IMG/VR virus record: IMGVR_UViG_3300031758_000262 | Coordinates: 1 to 35,494 of that record | Length of the DNA: 35,494 nt | DNA from: a virus | Strand: one strand, 5' to 3' | Shown: positions 16,817 to 23,956 of the stretch, in pieces | How the letters are laid out: the number at the start of each line of letters is the position of its first letter | How positions within the stretch are numbered: the stretch's first letter is position 1 | Program-made: the position numbers and the translations under genes | Notes under the pieces: model-generated | The model's input: only the letters and a program-made list of their open reading frames with translations | Told to the model about the DNA's origin: nothing | Database searches by the model: none

Positions 16817-17365
16817 ATGCCTCTTCCTCATTACACTCAAGCAAAAGCATCGATTCAAAAATTTGAACCGGTGTATCAGAACCTCTTCGAGGTGACGATC
16901 TTGACTCCTCTGAATCAGGACTCCTCTTTGATGCTTCAACACGTGAAGAGCATAGGCGGCTTGAACAACCTTAACCCTACGGTGGAAGCTGTAGGCCAGA
17001 AATACAAATTCGCTGATAGAAGCTACGCAGGAATGCCCGGACAGACTTTTGCAGAACTGGCCTTGGTATTCAGTGTTAACCTGAACGATGCGAATCAGGC
17101 TTACATGTACAAGTACATGAGGGATTGGTACAAGCTTACTTATGATCCTCTGACCGGCGAAATGGGCCTCAAGGTCAACTATACCGGAACAATGATTGTT
17201 GTCCAGTATAACAGACGTGGAGACGTATTTAGAAAGATCACTTTCAAAGATTGTTTCCCGACTGGCCAGCCTACTTTCGTAGATTCATTGGCTTACGAGA
17301 CAGCAGATCCTGCTGAGGTCAACATGACTATCAGATCAGATTACTGGATCGAAGAGAATTTGTAA
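16817..17365 (+). CDS. gp19: Tail tube protein, gp19 family
   Basis: A 182-residue protein, a little longer than T4 gp19 (163), forming the inner tube through which DNA passes. It begins with an amphipathic segment, then LFEVTILTP, a loop with Gly/Asn, and PGQTFAELALVFSVN, the pattern of gp19-type tubes; WYKLTYDP, the strand MIVVQYNRRGDVFRKITFKD, and PTFVDSLAYETADPAEVNMT near the end match the family's conserved beta strands. The gene follows the sheath gene by 30 bases and ends the transcription unit at a strong terminator. Confidence 0.93.
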   Translation: MPLPHYTQAKASIQKFEPVYQNLFEVTILTPLNQDSSLMLQHVKSIGGLNNLNPTVEAVGQKYKFADRSYAGMPGQTFAELALVFSVNLNDANQAYMYKYMRDWYKLTYDPLTGEMGLKVNYTGTMIVVQYNRRGDVFRKITFKDCFPTGQPTFVDSLAYETADPAEVNMTIRSDYWIEENL

Positions 17366-17388
17366 GAAGATTCTTAGAATGATAGATA

Positions 17389-17420
17389 AGGAGAGGGCGC
17401 CTAGCGGCCTCTCCTTTTTG
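17389..17420 (+). terminator. Intrinsic terminator after the tail tube gene
   Basis: AGGAGAGG (17389-17396) pairs with CCTCTCCT (17408-17415) in a GC-rich 8-bp stem with an 11-base loop, and the right arm continues into TTTTG. It closes the sheath-tube unit. The next start codon is only eight bases beyond. Confidence 0.88.
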
Positions 17421-17427
17421 TTTGTAT

Positions 17428-18579
17428 ATGATCAAAAAAGTAAAAACAAGAACCAGCTCAACCGGCAAAGCTTCTGTCAAAGGCTCTAAGCCTGAGAAAG
17501 CTGATCTGCTCAGCATATTTTCGGGAGCTGATGAAGATTCAACAGAGAACTCAAAGGCTTTTGATAACCCACAGGAACAAAGAGGCCATAACTCTTCTGA
17601 CGGATCTAGAGTGCCTGAAACGCCCTTGCCTACGCCTGGAGATCCTGGAAGATCAGGAGCTCAGTTCAGCAGTCCTAATTTCAATCTGAATACATCTAAG
17701 CTTACATCTAAACCTCAGGAGCAGATGTCAATGAAACAACCTACTCTGACAGATAGAGTCAAAGAGCCTCTATCACCAGTTCAGACTAAGGACGGCAGCA
17801 TTACTAATTTGGCGAACACTCAGATGTCAAAACCAGTCTTAGAAAAATATCCAGCTGCCAACGACATAGCTCGGTCTAACGCTTCTTTCCCATCTGATTT
17901 TAGTTCTGAACTCTCTCCCATAAAACAGGGCTTTAATGTTGAATCTTTAGATCAAAGAGATCAAGCCAAGAATCAGCTATATCAAAAAATCACAGAGATT
18001 CAGTTTCAAAAAGTCAATGAAGTTAAATCTGAACTGGATAATCAAGCGCAGGATAAAATAAATCAGTTCACGAATCCAGAAATTCAGGCTGATTATTTTA
18101 CGTCCAAAGCCAGAGAATCCATCACACCTGACTTTTTTGCTAAAGGAGACTTAGCTCCTAGCAATGTCTTCTCAGAGTACTCTTCTTCTACTGCTGAATA
18201 CGGAAAAGGTAACTTGCCTCAGACTCAAGAGTCATCCACTATGATGACTAACAATGCAGCTGATGCTGGAAAAATGAGCTCACCTCAGAGAGCATCCGAC
18301 GCTGTAGGTGCAGCAGAAGGCTCCGGCAAATTTCCAGGAGCTCAGATAGAAAATCAACCTGTTTCTTTGGACATGAGCGCTAAAGACAAAGTCTCCGATG
18401 CAAGCAACAGTTCTCTCGGCTCAGAAGGCGATAACACTTCCAATTTAGCATCATCTTCTAAAGCCTTTTTTGTCTCTAACTTTTCACCCATTTCACCATC
18501 TATTAAGAGCGTATCTTCTGATTCTGCTAACAATACTAACGTCGCGGCTTCAGAAGTCAAATCTGCCCAGAATATATAG
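17428..18579 (+). CDS. Disordered Ser/Gln/Asn-rich protein of unknown function
   Basis: A 383-residue protein that is almost entirely low complexity: Ser, Asn, Gln, Lys, Pro and Ala dominate. The N-terminus is basic (MIKKVKTRTSSTGK) and followed by ADLLSIFSG. A single likely helical segment lies around residues 175-225 (LYQKITEIQFQKVNEVKSEL). No domain is recognised. I chose the ATG at 17428 over an in-frame TTG at 17422. Its position between tube and baseplate-hub genes suggests a tail or baseplate assembly factor, an internal virion protein or a flexible tether. No promoter was identified between the terminator and this start, so how it is transcribed is unclear. The late-type motif at 18570 overlaps its stop codon. 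Confidence 0.72.
   Translation: MIKKVKTRTSSTGKASVKGSKPEKADLLSIFSGADEDSTENSKAFDNPQEQRGHNSSDGSRVPETPLPTPGDPGRSGAQFSSPNFNLNTSKLTSKPQEQMSMKQPTLTDRVKEPLSPVQTKDGSITNLANTQMSKPVLEKYPAANDIARSNASFPSDFSSELSPIKQGFNVESLDQRDQAKNQLYQKITEIQFQKVNEVKSELDNQAQDKINQFTNPEIQADYFTSKARESITPDFFAKGDLAPSNVFSEYSSSTAEYGKGNLPQTQESSTMMTNNAADAGKMSSPQRASDAVGAAEGSGKFPGAQIENQPVSLDMSAKDKVSDASNSSLGSEGDNTSNLASSSKAFFVSNFSPISPSIKSVSSDSANNTNVAASEVKSAQNI
18570..18579 (+). promoter_or_regulatory. Putative late promoter (GAATATATAG) overlapping a stop codon
   Basis: This decamer is identical to those at 2001 and 8314. Its last three bases are the TAG stop of the upstream gene, and it lies 25 bases before the next ATG. It would drive the RHH-hub-tape-measure unit. 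Confidence 0.5.
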
Positions 18580-18606
18580 TACTATAATCTAATAATACAG
18601 TACTAT
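18578..18606 (+). promoter_or_regulatory. Twin AGTACTAT boxes, possible operator
   Basis: AGTACTAT occurs at 18578-18585 and again at 18599-18606, start to start 21 bases, which is two turns of the DNA helix. Each contains the palindrome AGTACT. The first overlaps the end of the promoter motif and the second overlaps the start codon of a ribbon-helix-helix gene. Ribbon-helix-helix dimers often bind paired short sites and repress their own genes, so autoregulation is suggested. Confidence 0.38.
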
Positions 18607-18865
18607 GACGGAGAAAGAAAACCTGACGGAGAAGCTTCAGGTGTTGCTTTCAAAAAGTGATCTAAGAGCATTGAACATCATCATTGCCCGAAGATCCTTA
18701 GAAAGGGGCACAAAGCCACCTCCCATCTCCTCCTACATTCGAGAACTGATTAAGAAAGAGATAGACGAGAACATCGTCGATCAAGTCAGTTTCGCCGGAG
18801 AAAAGGCTAGGGAGATCATCACTAATTATCAAAAACAACAAAAACCTCAAAAAACTAAAAACTAA
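18605..18865 (+). CDS. Small ribbon-helix-helix-like DNA-binding protein
   Basis: An 86-residue protein whose residues 8-55 fit the Arc/MetJ/CopG fold: a short beta strand (EKLQVLLSK), a first helix with ALNIIIARRSLERG, and a second helix after a Pro-rich turn with the typical SSYIRELIKKEI ending. The C-terminus is a Lys/Gln-rich tail. Such proteins are usually dimeric repressors. It lies between tail genes and just after twin AGTACTAT boxes, so it may regulate this late unit, though a structural role cannot be excluded. No partner toxin gene is present. Confidence 0.65.
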   Translation: MTEKENLTEKLQVLLSKSDLRALNIIIARRSLERGTKPPPISSYIRELIKKEIDENIVDQVSFAGEKAREIITNYQKQQKPQKTKN

Positions 18866-18870
18866 GATTC

Positions 18871-19815
18871 ATGTCAGAAGAACAAAATTATCAAGCAGCT
18901 TTTGATCAGATGGAAGAACCTGTGGTAGAAACCGTTCCACAAGGCCTAGGAAAAGTTCAAGTTGGACGTTCTGACGAAGAGTTCGAAGAACTCCGTCAGA
19001 TCAACGAAAAGATGGGCTACATTCCTCTATTGACCAACAATCTACCTTCTCAAGGCAGATTCTATAGGAACGACGTACAGGTTAGCATCAGAGCAGCCAG
19101 AGTGGCTGAGATCAGAGATTTTTCAACTATGGATGAAAACAATCTTTTTGATGTCGATGAGAAGCTGAACAACATTCTCGCAACCTGCGTCAGAGTAGAA
19201 TTCACTGGAAGAAGAGGCAGCTACAAAGATCTTTTAGAAGAAGACAGACTTTTTATCATCCTTTCTATCAGAGAGCTTACTTTTAAGACTGGAGAGAACA
19301 AATTGATCATGAAGTCTCGCTGTGAACAGTGTAGTCACGACAACGAGTACGAGTTAAAAACCACGACTCTTCAGTATCACGACTCTTCGGAATTGAACAA
19401 GTATTACGATGCAGAAATGAAAGCTTTCGTCTTTTCAACGAAGACTGAAGGAACGGTTGTCATGGCACCTCCTACGATCGGAGTAATGAGAGTCGTAACA
19501 GAGTTCATCAAGAACAAAGAACAGAAGAAAGAAAAATGGGACAAGTCGTTCCTACAAGTTCTACCATATCTCCACAGAGAATGGAGAGGATTTGACGACA
19601 AGGCTATCTTCCAAATGAACGTAGAGTTCAACAGCTGGTCAGAGAAGAAATTTTCAATCGTCTACAGGTTAGCTGAAAAGATGCGTATAGGTGTCAAGCA
19701 GGAATTAAACATGTTATGCGCAAACTGCGACGCGGAGGTCGCAGTGCCGGTCACCTTTCCTGGAGGCGTCAAAAGTCTATTCGTTGTTTCAGATATCTTT
19801 GAAGAACTTCTTTAA
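18871..19815 (+). CDS. gp26: Baseplate hub protein, T4 gp26/gp51-type family
   Basis: A 314-residue protein with the features of the T4 baseplate-hub assembly family. After an acidic tail it has LPSQGRFY (58-65), the LPS(K/Q)GxxY motif common to this family, and then an all-helical body. It also has two CxxC pairs, C151/C154 (CEQC) and C283/C286 (CANC), that could build a zinc ribbon. It is longer than T4 gp26 (208), as zinc-containing members in other T4-like phages can be. It is followed by a small partner gene and a tape-measure-like gene, the arrangement expected of a hub and tail-initiation complex. Its end overlaps the next reading frame by 32 bases. Confidence 0.75.
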   Translation: MSEEQNYQAAFDQMEEPVVETVPQGLGKVQVGRSDEEFEELRQINEKMGYIPLLTNNLPSQGRFYRNDVQVSIRAARVAEIRDFSTMDENNLFDVDEKLNNILATCVRVEFTGRRGSYKDLLEEDRLFIILSIRELTFKTGENKLIMKSRCEQCSHDNEYELKTTTLQYHDSSELNKYYDAEMKAFVFSTKTEGTVVMAPPTIGVMRVVTEFIKNKEQKKEKWDKSFLQVLPYLHREWRGFDDKAIFQMNVEFNSWSEKKFSIVYRLAEKMRIGVKQELNMLCANCDAEVAVPVTFPGGVKSLFVVSDIFEELL

Positions 19816-20068
19816 GGCTAAAGCTGTTCTCTATTATCACATGAGGATTCAACCTAGTGAGATAGAGAACATGCCTTACTATGAGATGGAGATCACTTTA
19901 GAAGAATTGATCGACATCTTAAAGCAGAAGAATGAAGCAGAGAAAAAGGCTTACGATGGACAGAAGGGCGGAGGTAACGTTCCGGACTTCAATAAATATA
20001 CCAACGTGGCTAAAGGGATGGCAGGCGGAGTTAAAATGCCTTCATTCTCAATGCCGCGGATGAAATAG
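19784..20068 (+). CDS. Small tail-assembly protein adjacent to tape measure
   Basis: A 94-residue protein with LYYHMRIQPSEIENMPYYE, a pattern shared by small helical proteins next to tape-measure genes (tail chaperone-like), then a charged helix (LEELIDILKQKNEAEKK) and a Gly/Met/Pro-rich tail. The start is uncertain. ATG 19784 overlaps the hub gene by 32 bases, and ATG 19841 would remove NFFKAKAVLYYH, which looks conserved. The frame is +1 relative to the hub gene, and the overlap contains CTT CTT TAA, so a hub-fused product by +1 frameshifting at CTT-TAA is conceivable. I keep it as an independent gene. Confidence 0.65.
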   Translation: MFQISLKNFFKAKAVLYYHMRIQPSEIENMPYYEMEITLEELIDILKQKNEAEKKAYDGQKGGGNVPDFNKYTNVAKGMAGGVKMPSFSMPRMK

Positions 20069-20090
20069 ATAGAAAAATAAGTTCACATAG

Positions 20091-22772
20091 TTGGCTTACG
20101 AGAAAGGTTTTGAGAAAAAAGCCCTTGAACAACAAGCGGCGATACTCGGAGTTCTACAGAAGATTCAAGTTGCTCTTGATTCCCCTTCAGAAGGAGGGGA
20201 CTCTGGAGCTTCTTCTGCTGTATTAGTCGGTCCCATGAACATGTTGGCTCAAACTAATCAGCTGGTCGTCTCTGAGCTCCAGACTCAGACTTCAGTACTT
20301 AAAGACATCAGATCATCCATAAAAGATGCAATTTCTGCTTCTAGATCATCTGGTGGTGATTCAGGTAATAGCGAGACCAAGAGCGCAAAAGATAAGATCA
20401 TGGAAGTCGCTGGCAAAGTCGGTGATACTGTGAGAAACATTGCTCTATTGGCTGGAGCTATTGTCGTTTTTGCTGGAGCCTTGAAGCTCGTTTCTGCAAT
20501 CATATCACCTCAAGATCTCATTGTCATCATTCCTTTCATGCTTACGATGAGCCTTGCGTTCCTCGCTTTCAGCAAGATCGTAGAAGCTTCCAAGGGGACC
20601 AATTATAAAGAAGCAATGGCGACCGGTCTCTTAATGGTCGTGATCGCTGGAGCGATAGTAGGAGTAGCTGCGATTTTCAAAGCCTTGACTGCTCTCGGGC
20701 CTCTTTCATTCCCAGATCCTCTTTGGGTCTTAGGCGCAGGTTTGGCCATCTTTATTTTTACTCTCCCTGTCATGTTGATCATGAAAGCCATGACTAGCGG
20801 AGGAAAGCTTGGATCTCAAAATGTCGCAGGCGGCCAATTAAGTCCAAAGACTGCTCTAACGATCGGTCTGTTGATGGTCACTACGGCTTTAGCGATTGCT
20901 GGAGTTGCCTTGATTTTTTCTAAAATGCTTGTTCCGGTTACTCCGGACGATGCTCCGAATCTCATTTGGGCTCTAACTGCAGGCTTAGGTATCGCTATTT
21001 TTGGTCTTACCACCGCAATGTTCATTAAGAGCATCAAGCAGACTGGAGGTTACGCAGATATGATCAGAATTCCTATCATCATCGCTGGAGCTATCATAGC
21101 CACAGCAGTAGGTATGGTCGGAGCTGCATACGTGATGAGAGGATTCCCTCAAGTAGGTCCCGATGACGCTCCAGACATTATCTGGGCTTTAACAGCTGGA
21201 TTAGCTGTAGCTATCTTCGCTGTTGGAATGGTGCTTCTTGCAAAATACATCCCAGACGCTAAAGCTGCTCTCATCGGTGGATTAGCGATGGTCATCGTAG
21301 CCGGAATCATCTTCACGACAGCTTGGATCTTTAGCTACTTACCAGACACTATGAGATCTCCAAGTCTCGATTTCACATTAAATGCTGGTATTGCAATAGC
21401 TGCTTTCGGAGCAGCTTACGCTCTAATGACTAAGTTCATCGGTAGCATGCCGATCGGTGACATACTCAAAGGAGCTCTAGCGATGCTGATCACAGCTGCT
21501 CTCATTGTCGGCGTAGCTTATATCTTCCAGCTCTTACCTTCAGATCTTAAATTCCCTTCTGTGGAATTTGGACTAGGTGCCGGTATTTCAATTGCGGTCT
21601 TTGGCGCTGCGATTGCAGGAGTAGGACTTCTCGTTTCAGCATTGACTCCAGCAGTATTCGGCATGGGAGCTTTAGGAGTCTTAGTAGCAGCTCTAGTAAT
21701 AGTCGGAGTTGCATGGATCTTCTCTCTCTTACCAGAAGCTATTTTTAAGCCAGGCGGCTTAATCTACTTGGCTACAGACGCTTTAGTGTATTTTGGCTCA
21801 GGAGTCATTAGCCTTTTTGAAAAATTCGGAAATGCTCTCGTAGACGTCGGACTTAGATTTATCAACGGACTCGGAGACTTCTTCGTAAAGCTCGACAAAA
21901 TAGATCTCTATGACATCGCAGGCGGAATCACAGCAGTCGCTGCAGCGATGGCTCTCTTAGCCGGATCTCTCATGGGAAGCAGTATCAGCGGAGTGGTATC
22001 GGGAGCCGCTAATGCAGTTAGTAGTGTTCTTAACTGGGGAGCAAGTCTTTTCTCCGGAGAAGAACCTGCCAAAACGCCTCAAGGATTTTTAGAATATCTG
22101 ATTGCCAATCAAGCAGCCCTCATCTCTGCAGGAGCCGGTATTAAGGTCGTGGCAGACAATATGAAGGCCCTCATCGAAACTACGCCTCCGGTCGCTGGAG
22201 CAATGGAAAGATTCGTGAATCTTCTAGTAGGACCGAAGAAAGGAAGCGGAATTTTCCCAGGTGTGTCTCAGATAGCATACACAGTGGTCGATGAAATCGC
22301 CATCGGATTCAACTCGATGAACGTCCAACTTGCTAAAATGGTCACTTACAAGAAGCCTTTGGAATCTATCGCTGACTCAATGCAAGATTTTGCAGACGCG
22401 ACTCGAGATTTTGCACAAGCGATCAACAGCATTCAGATTGAAAACTTGAACAGTCTTCAAACAAGCGTTGCTCAACTGAACAACAGCCTCAATGAAGGAA
22501 TGATTGAAAGGCTGAGACAAGCCGGAGAACAGATGAATAAAATATCTGAAAGCTCAGGAGGTGTTGGTGAAGCAATCACAGGAGCAGTAACAAATCTAGG
22601 AAATAAGCTTACTGGTGCCGGTGACGAAGAGAATCTGCCTAAGAAGATCGCAGAAGAGCTCGTTAAAGTTCTTAGAACTCAAGGCTCAATCAAAGTCAAT
22701 CAGACAGGTTCAGCGATATTTGAGTTCAAAGATGGTAAAGATGTAGTAGCCAATTTTATTCTGCAGTCTTAA
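20091..22772 (+). CDS. Tape-measure-like protein with tandem hydrophobic two-helix repeats
   Basis: An 893-residue protein placed where a tape measure is expected, after the hub and chaperone-like genes. Residues 1-110 are helical and polar. From about 113 to 580 there are six or seven diverged units of roughly 65 residues, each with two very hydrophobic helices separated by a Pro/Asp-containing linker. Recurrent pieces are GLLMV, AGVALIF or VGVAWIF, PDDAP(N/D)(L/I)IWAL, and AGLAIAIF-like segments. The rest is helical with Ala/Gly-rich parts and a coiled coil near 790-810. Tape measures often carry membrane-active hydrophobic segments that help DNA enter the cell, but this many is unusual. 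The start is TTG at 20091; no ATG is nearby in frame and the sequence is clearly coding from there. A membrane channel protein is the alternative. Confidence 0.72.
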   Translation: MAYEKGFEKKALEQQAAILGVLQKIQVALDSPSEGGDSGASSAVLVGPMNMLAQTNQLVVSELQTQTSVLKDIRSSIKDAISASRSSGGDSGNSETKSAKDKIMEVAGKVGDTVRNIALLAGAIVVFAGALKLVSAIISPQDLIVIIPFMLTMSLAFLAFSKIVEASKGTNYKEAMATGLLMVVIAGAIVGVAAIFKALTALGPLSFPDPLWVLGAGLAIFIFTLPVMLIMKAMTSGGKLGSQNVAGGQLSPKTALTIGLLMVTTALAIAGVALIFSKMLVPVTPDDAPNLIWALTAGLGIAIFGLTTAMFIKSIKQTGGYADMIRIPIIIAGAIIATAVGMVGAAYVMRGFPQVGPDDAPDIIWALTAGLAVAIFAVGMVLLAKYIPDAKAALIGGLAMVIVAGIIFTTAWIFSYLPDTMRSPSLDFTLNAGIAIAAFGAAYALMTKFIGSMPIGDILKGALAMLITAALIVGVAYIFQLLPSDLKFPSVEFGLGAGISIAVFGAAIAGVGLLVSALTPAVFGMGALGVLVAALVIVGVAWIFSLLPEAIFKPGGLIYLATDALVYFGSGVISLFEKFGNALVDVGLRFINGLGDFFVKLDKIDLYDIAGGITAVAAAMALLAGSLMGSSISGVVSGAANAVSSVLNWGASLFSGEEPAKTPQGFLEYLIANQAALISAGAGIKVVADNMKALIETTPPVAGAMERFVNLLVGPKKGSGIFPGVSQIAYTVVDEIAIGFNSMNVQLAKMVTYKKPLESIADSMQDFADATRDFAQAINSIQIENLNSLQTSVAQLNNSLNEGMIERLRQAGEQMNKISESSGGVGEAITGAVTNLGNKLTGAGDEENLPKKIAEELVKVLRTQGSIKVNQTGSAIFEFKDGKDVVANFILQS

Positions 22773-22773
22773 T

Positions 22774-22802
22774 TTTCTGCTTTCGGCTTTCTTTACTATA
22801 TT
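22774..22802 (+). promoter_or_regulatory. Putative promoter before the membrane protein/exonuclease pair (TTTCTG-N17-TATATT)
   Basis: TTTCTG (22774-22779), 17 bases, TATATT (22797-22802), five bases, ATG. This region aligns base for base with 5980-6013 before the 5' nuclease gene, including an ACTATA block and a central TCG. The match makes a shared replication-class promoter likely. Confidence 0.4.
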
Positions 22803-22807
22803 TCTTC

Positions 22808-23125
22808 ATGAAACAAATAGCAACAGCAATCGGTCTTCTCTTTATCGGTAGCTCTTTATTCTTTGGAATGGGTTTTTTGCAGACTTATGTCCTAATGGAT
22901 CTAACAAGTCTCTTCAACGTTCCTTATCTCAAAGAAATTGGATTCTGGCAGTTTTTTGGATTAGTCATCATCTTTTCAGTTCTTACTTTGAAAGCAAAAC
23001 CTAAAAAAGATGACGATTCTGAAGATGAAAAAATTGCACACGGCATCGCTCAATCCATATCAGGAGCTCTAACTGTTTTAATGATCTGGGGTCTATGCTA
23101 CCTCGCTAAATTCTTATTCATGTGA
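22808..23125 (+). CDS. Small membrane protein of unknown function
   Basis: A 105-residue protein with three hydrophobic segments: about residues 5-32 (ATAIGLLFIGSSLFFGMGFL at its core), 46-62 (FWQFFGLVIIFSVLTL) and 85-104 (ISGALTVLMIWGLCYLAKFL). A charged loop KAKPKKDDDSEDEK separates the second and third. Nothing identifies it as a holin, although size and topology would allow that. It overlaps the following exonuclease gene by four bases (ATGTGA region), so the two are translated together. Its transcription with replication genes argues against a late lysis role. Confidence 0.7.
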   Translation: MKQIATAIGLLFIGSSLFFGMGFLQTYVLMDLTSLFNVPYLKEIGFWQFFGLVIIFSVLTLKAKPKKDDDSEDEKIAHGIAQSISGALTVLMIWGLCYLAKFLFM

Positions 23126-23901
23126 TAAAACTAGAAAAACCGGTCGTATTCTTCGACCTTGAGACAACTGGTGTTGAAATCATCAACGACAGAATAATTG
23201 AGATCTGTATGGTGAAGCTCTATCCAGATGGATCCACTGAAAAATGGTATTCAAAGATCAATCCTGAAGGCAGACTTAGCCGACCTGAAGCTTTAGAGAA
23301 ACATCAGATCACTGATGAAGAACTTTTGGAATGTCCGACTTTTTCCGAAGTTGCTCCTGAGATTCATCTCTTTTTTGAAGACGCTGATCTCGGTGGCTAT
23401 AATGTTCTTCGTTTTGATCTGCCTATTCTCTGTGAAGAGTTTATGAGAGCAGGCATTCCTTTTTCTTACAGAACTAAAAAAGTCATCGACAGCTATTTGA
23501 TTTTAGCCAAGATGGAACCTAGAAAGCTCGAAGACGTCTACACTAAATACACAGGTAAAGTTCTTGAGAATGCACACTCGGCAGAAGACGACATTTTGGC
23601 CACGATTGAGATTTTTCAAAAACAGAATGAGCTTTATGATCTTCCTGAAAATATAGAAGAATTAGAAAAGATGACAGCAGACAGATCTTCTTCTATCGAT
23701 CTATCTGGAAAATACAAGTACAAAGATGGAAAAGTCATGGTCTGCTTCGGAAAACATCAAGGAAAGACTTTCAAAGAAGCACATGATCTAGACTCTTCAT
23801 ATTTCGAATGGGTAAAGACTTCTGACACATTTACTAAAGACACTAAAGCTGTCACCTCACTTCTCCAAAGAAGATTAAAAGACGGATCTCTACCGGGCTA
23901 A
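23122..23901 (+). CDS. DnaQ/ExoX-like DEDDh 3'-5' exonuclease
   Basis: A 259-residue protein with the DEDDh motifs in order: FFDLETTG (D12, E14), NVLRFDLPIL (D99) and HSAEDD (H152, D156). Residues about 197-255 hold a second small domain with VCFGKHQGKTFKE and YFEWVK, like the C-terminal domain of exodeoxyribonuclease X. It could proofread, degrade single strands or trim ends in recombination. The start is GTG, overlapping the upstream stop by four bases. No ATG is available before the first motif. Confidence 0.87.
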   Translation: MIKLEKPVVFFDLETTGVEIINDRIIEICMVKLYPDGSTEKWYSKINPEGRLSRPEALEKHQITDEELLECPTFSEVAPEIHLFFEDADLGGYNVLRFDLPILCEEFMRAGIPFSYRTKKVIDSYLILAKMEPRKLEDVYTKYTGKVLENAHSAEDDILATIEIFQKQNELYDLPENIEELEKMTADRSSSIDLSGKYKYKDGKVMVCFGKHQGKTFKEAHDLDSSYFEWVKTSDTFTKDTKAVTSLLQRRLKDGSLPG

Positions 23902-23908
23902 CTCTTTA

Positions 23909-23937
23909 GAAACTTATTGGCATTCTGGGATATAAAA
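23909..23937 (+). promoter_or_regulatory. Putative promoter for topoisomerase genes (GAAACT-N15-ATATAAAA)
   Basis: GAAACT (23909-23914) and ATATAAAA (23930-23937) have exactly the spacing seen before gp44 (4961-4989). The intervening bases differ, so the elements rather than a recent duplication are conserved. The topoisomerase ATG is 19 bases downstream. Confidence 0.45.
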
Positions 23938-23956
23938 TCTAGAAGATAGCAAAAAT

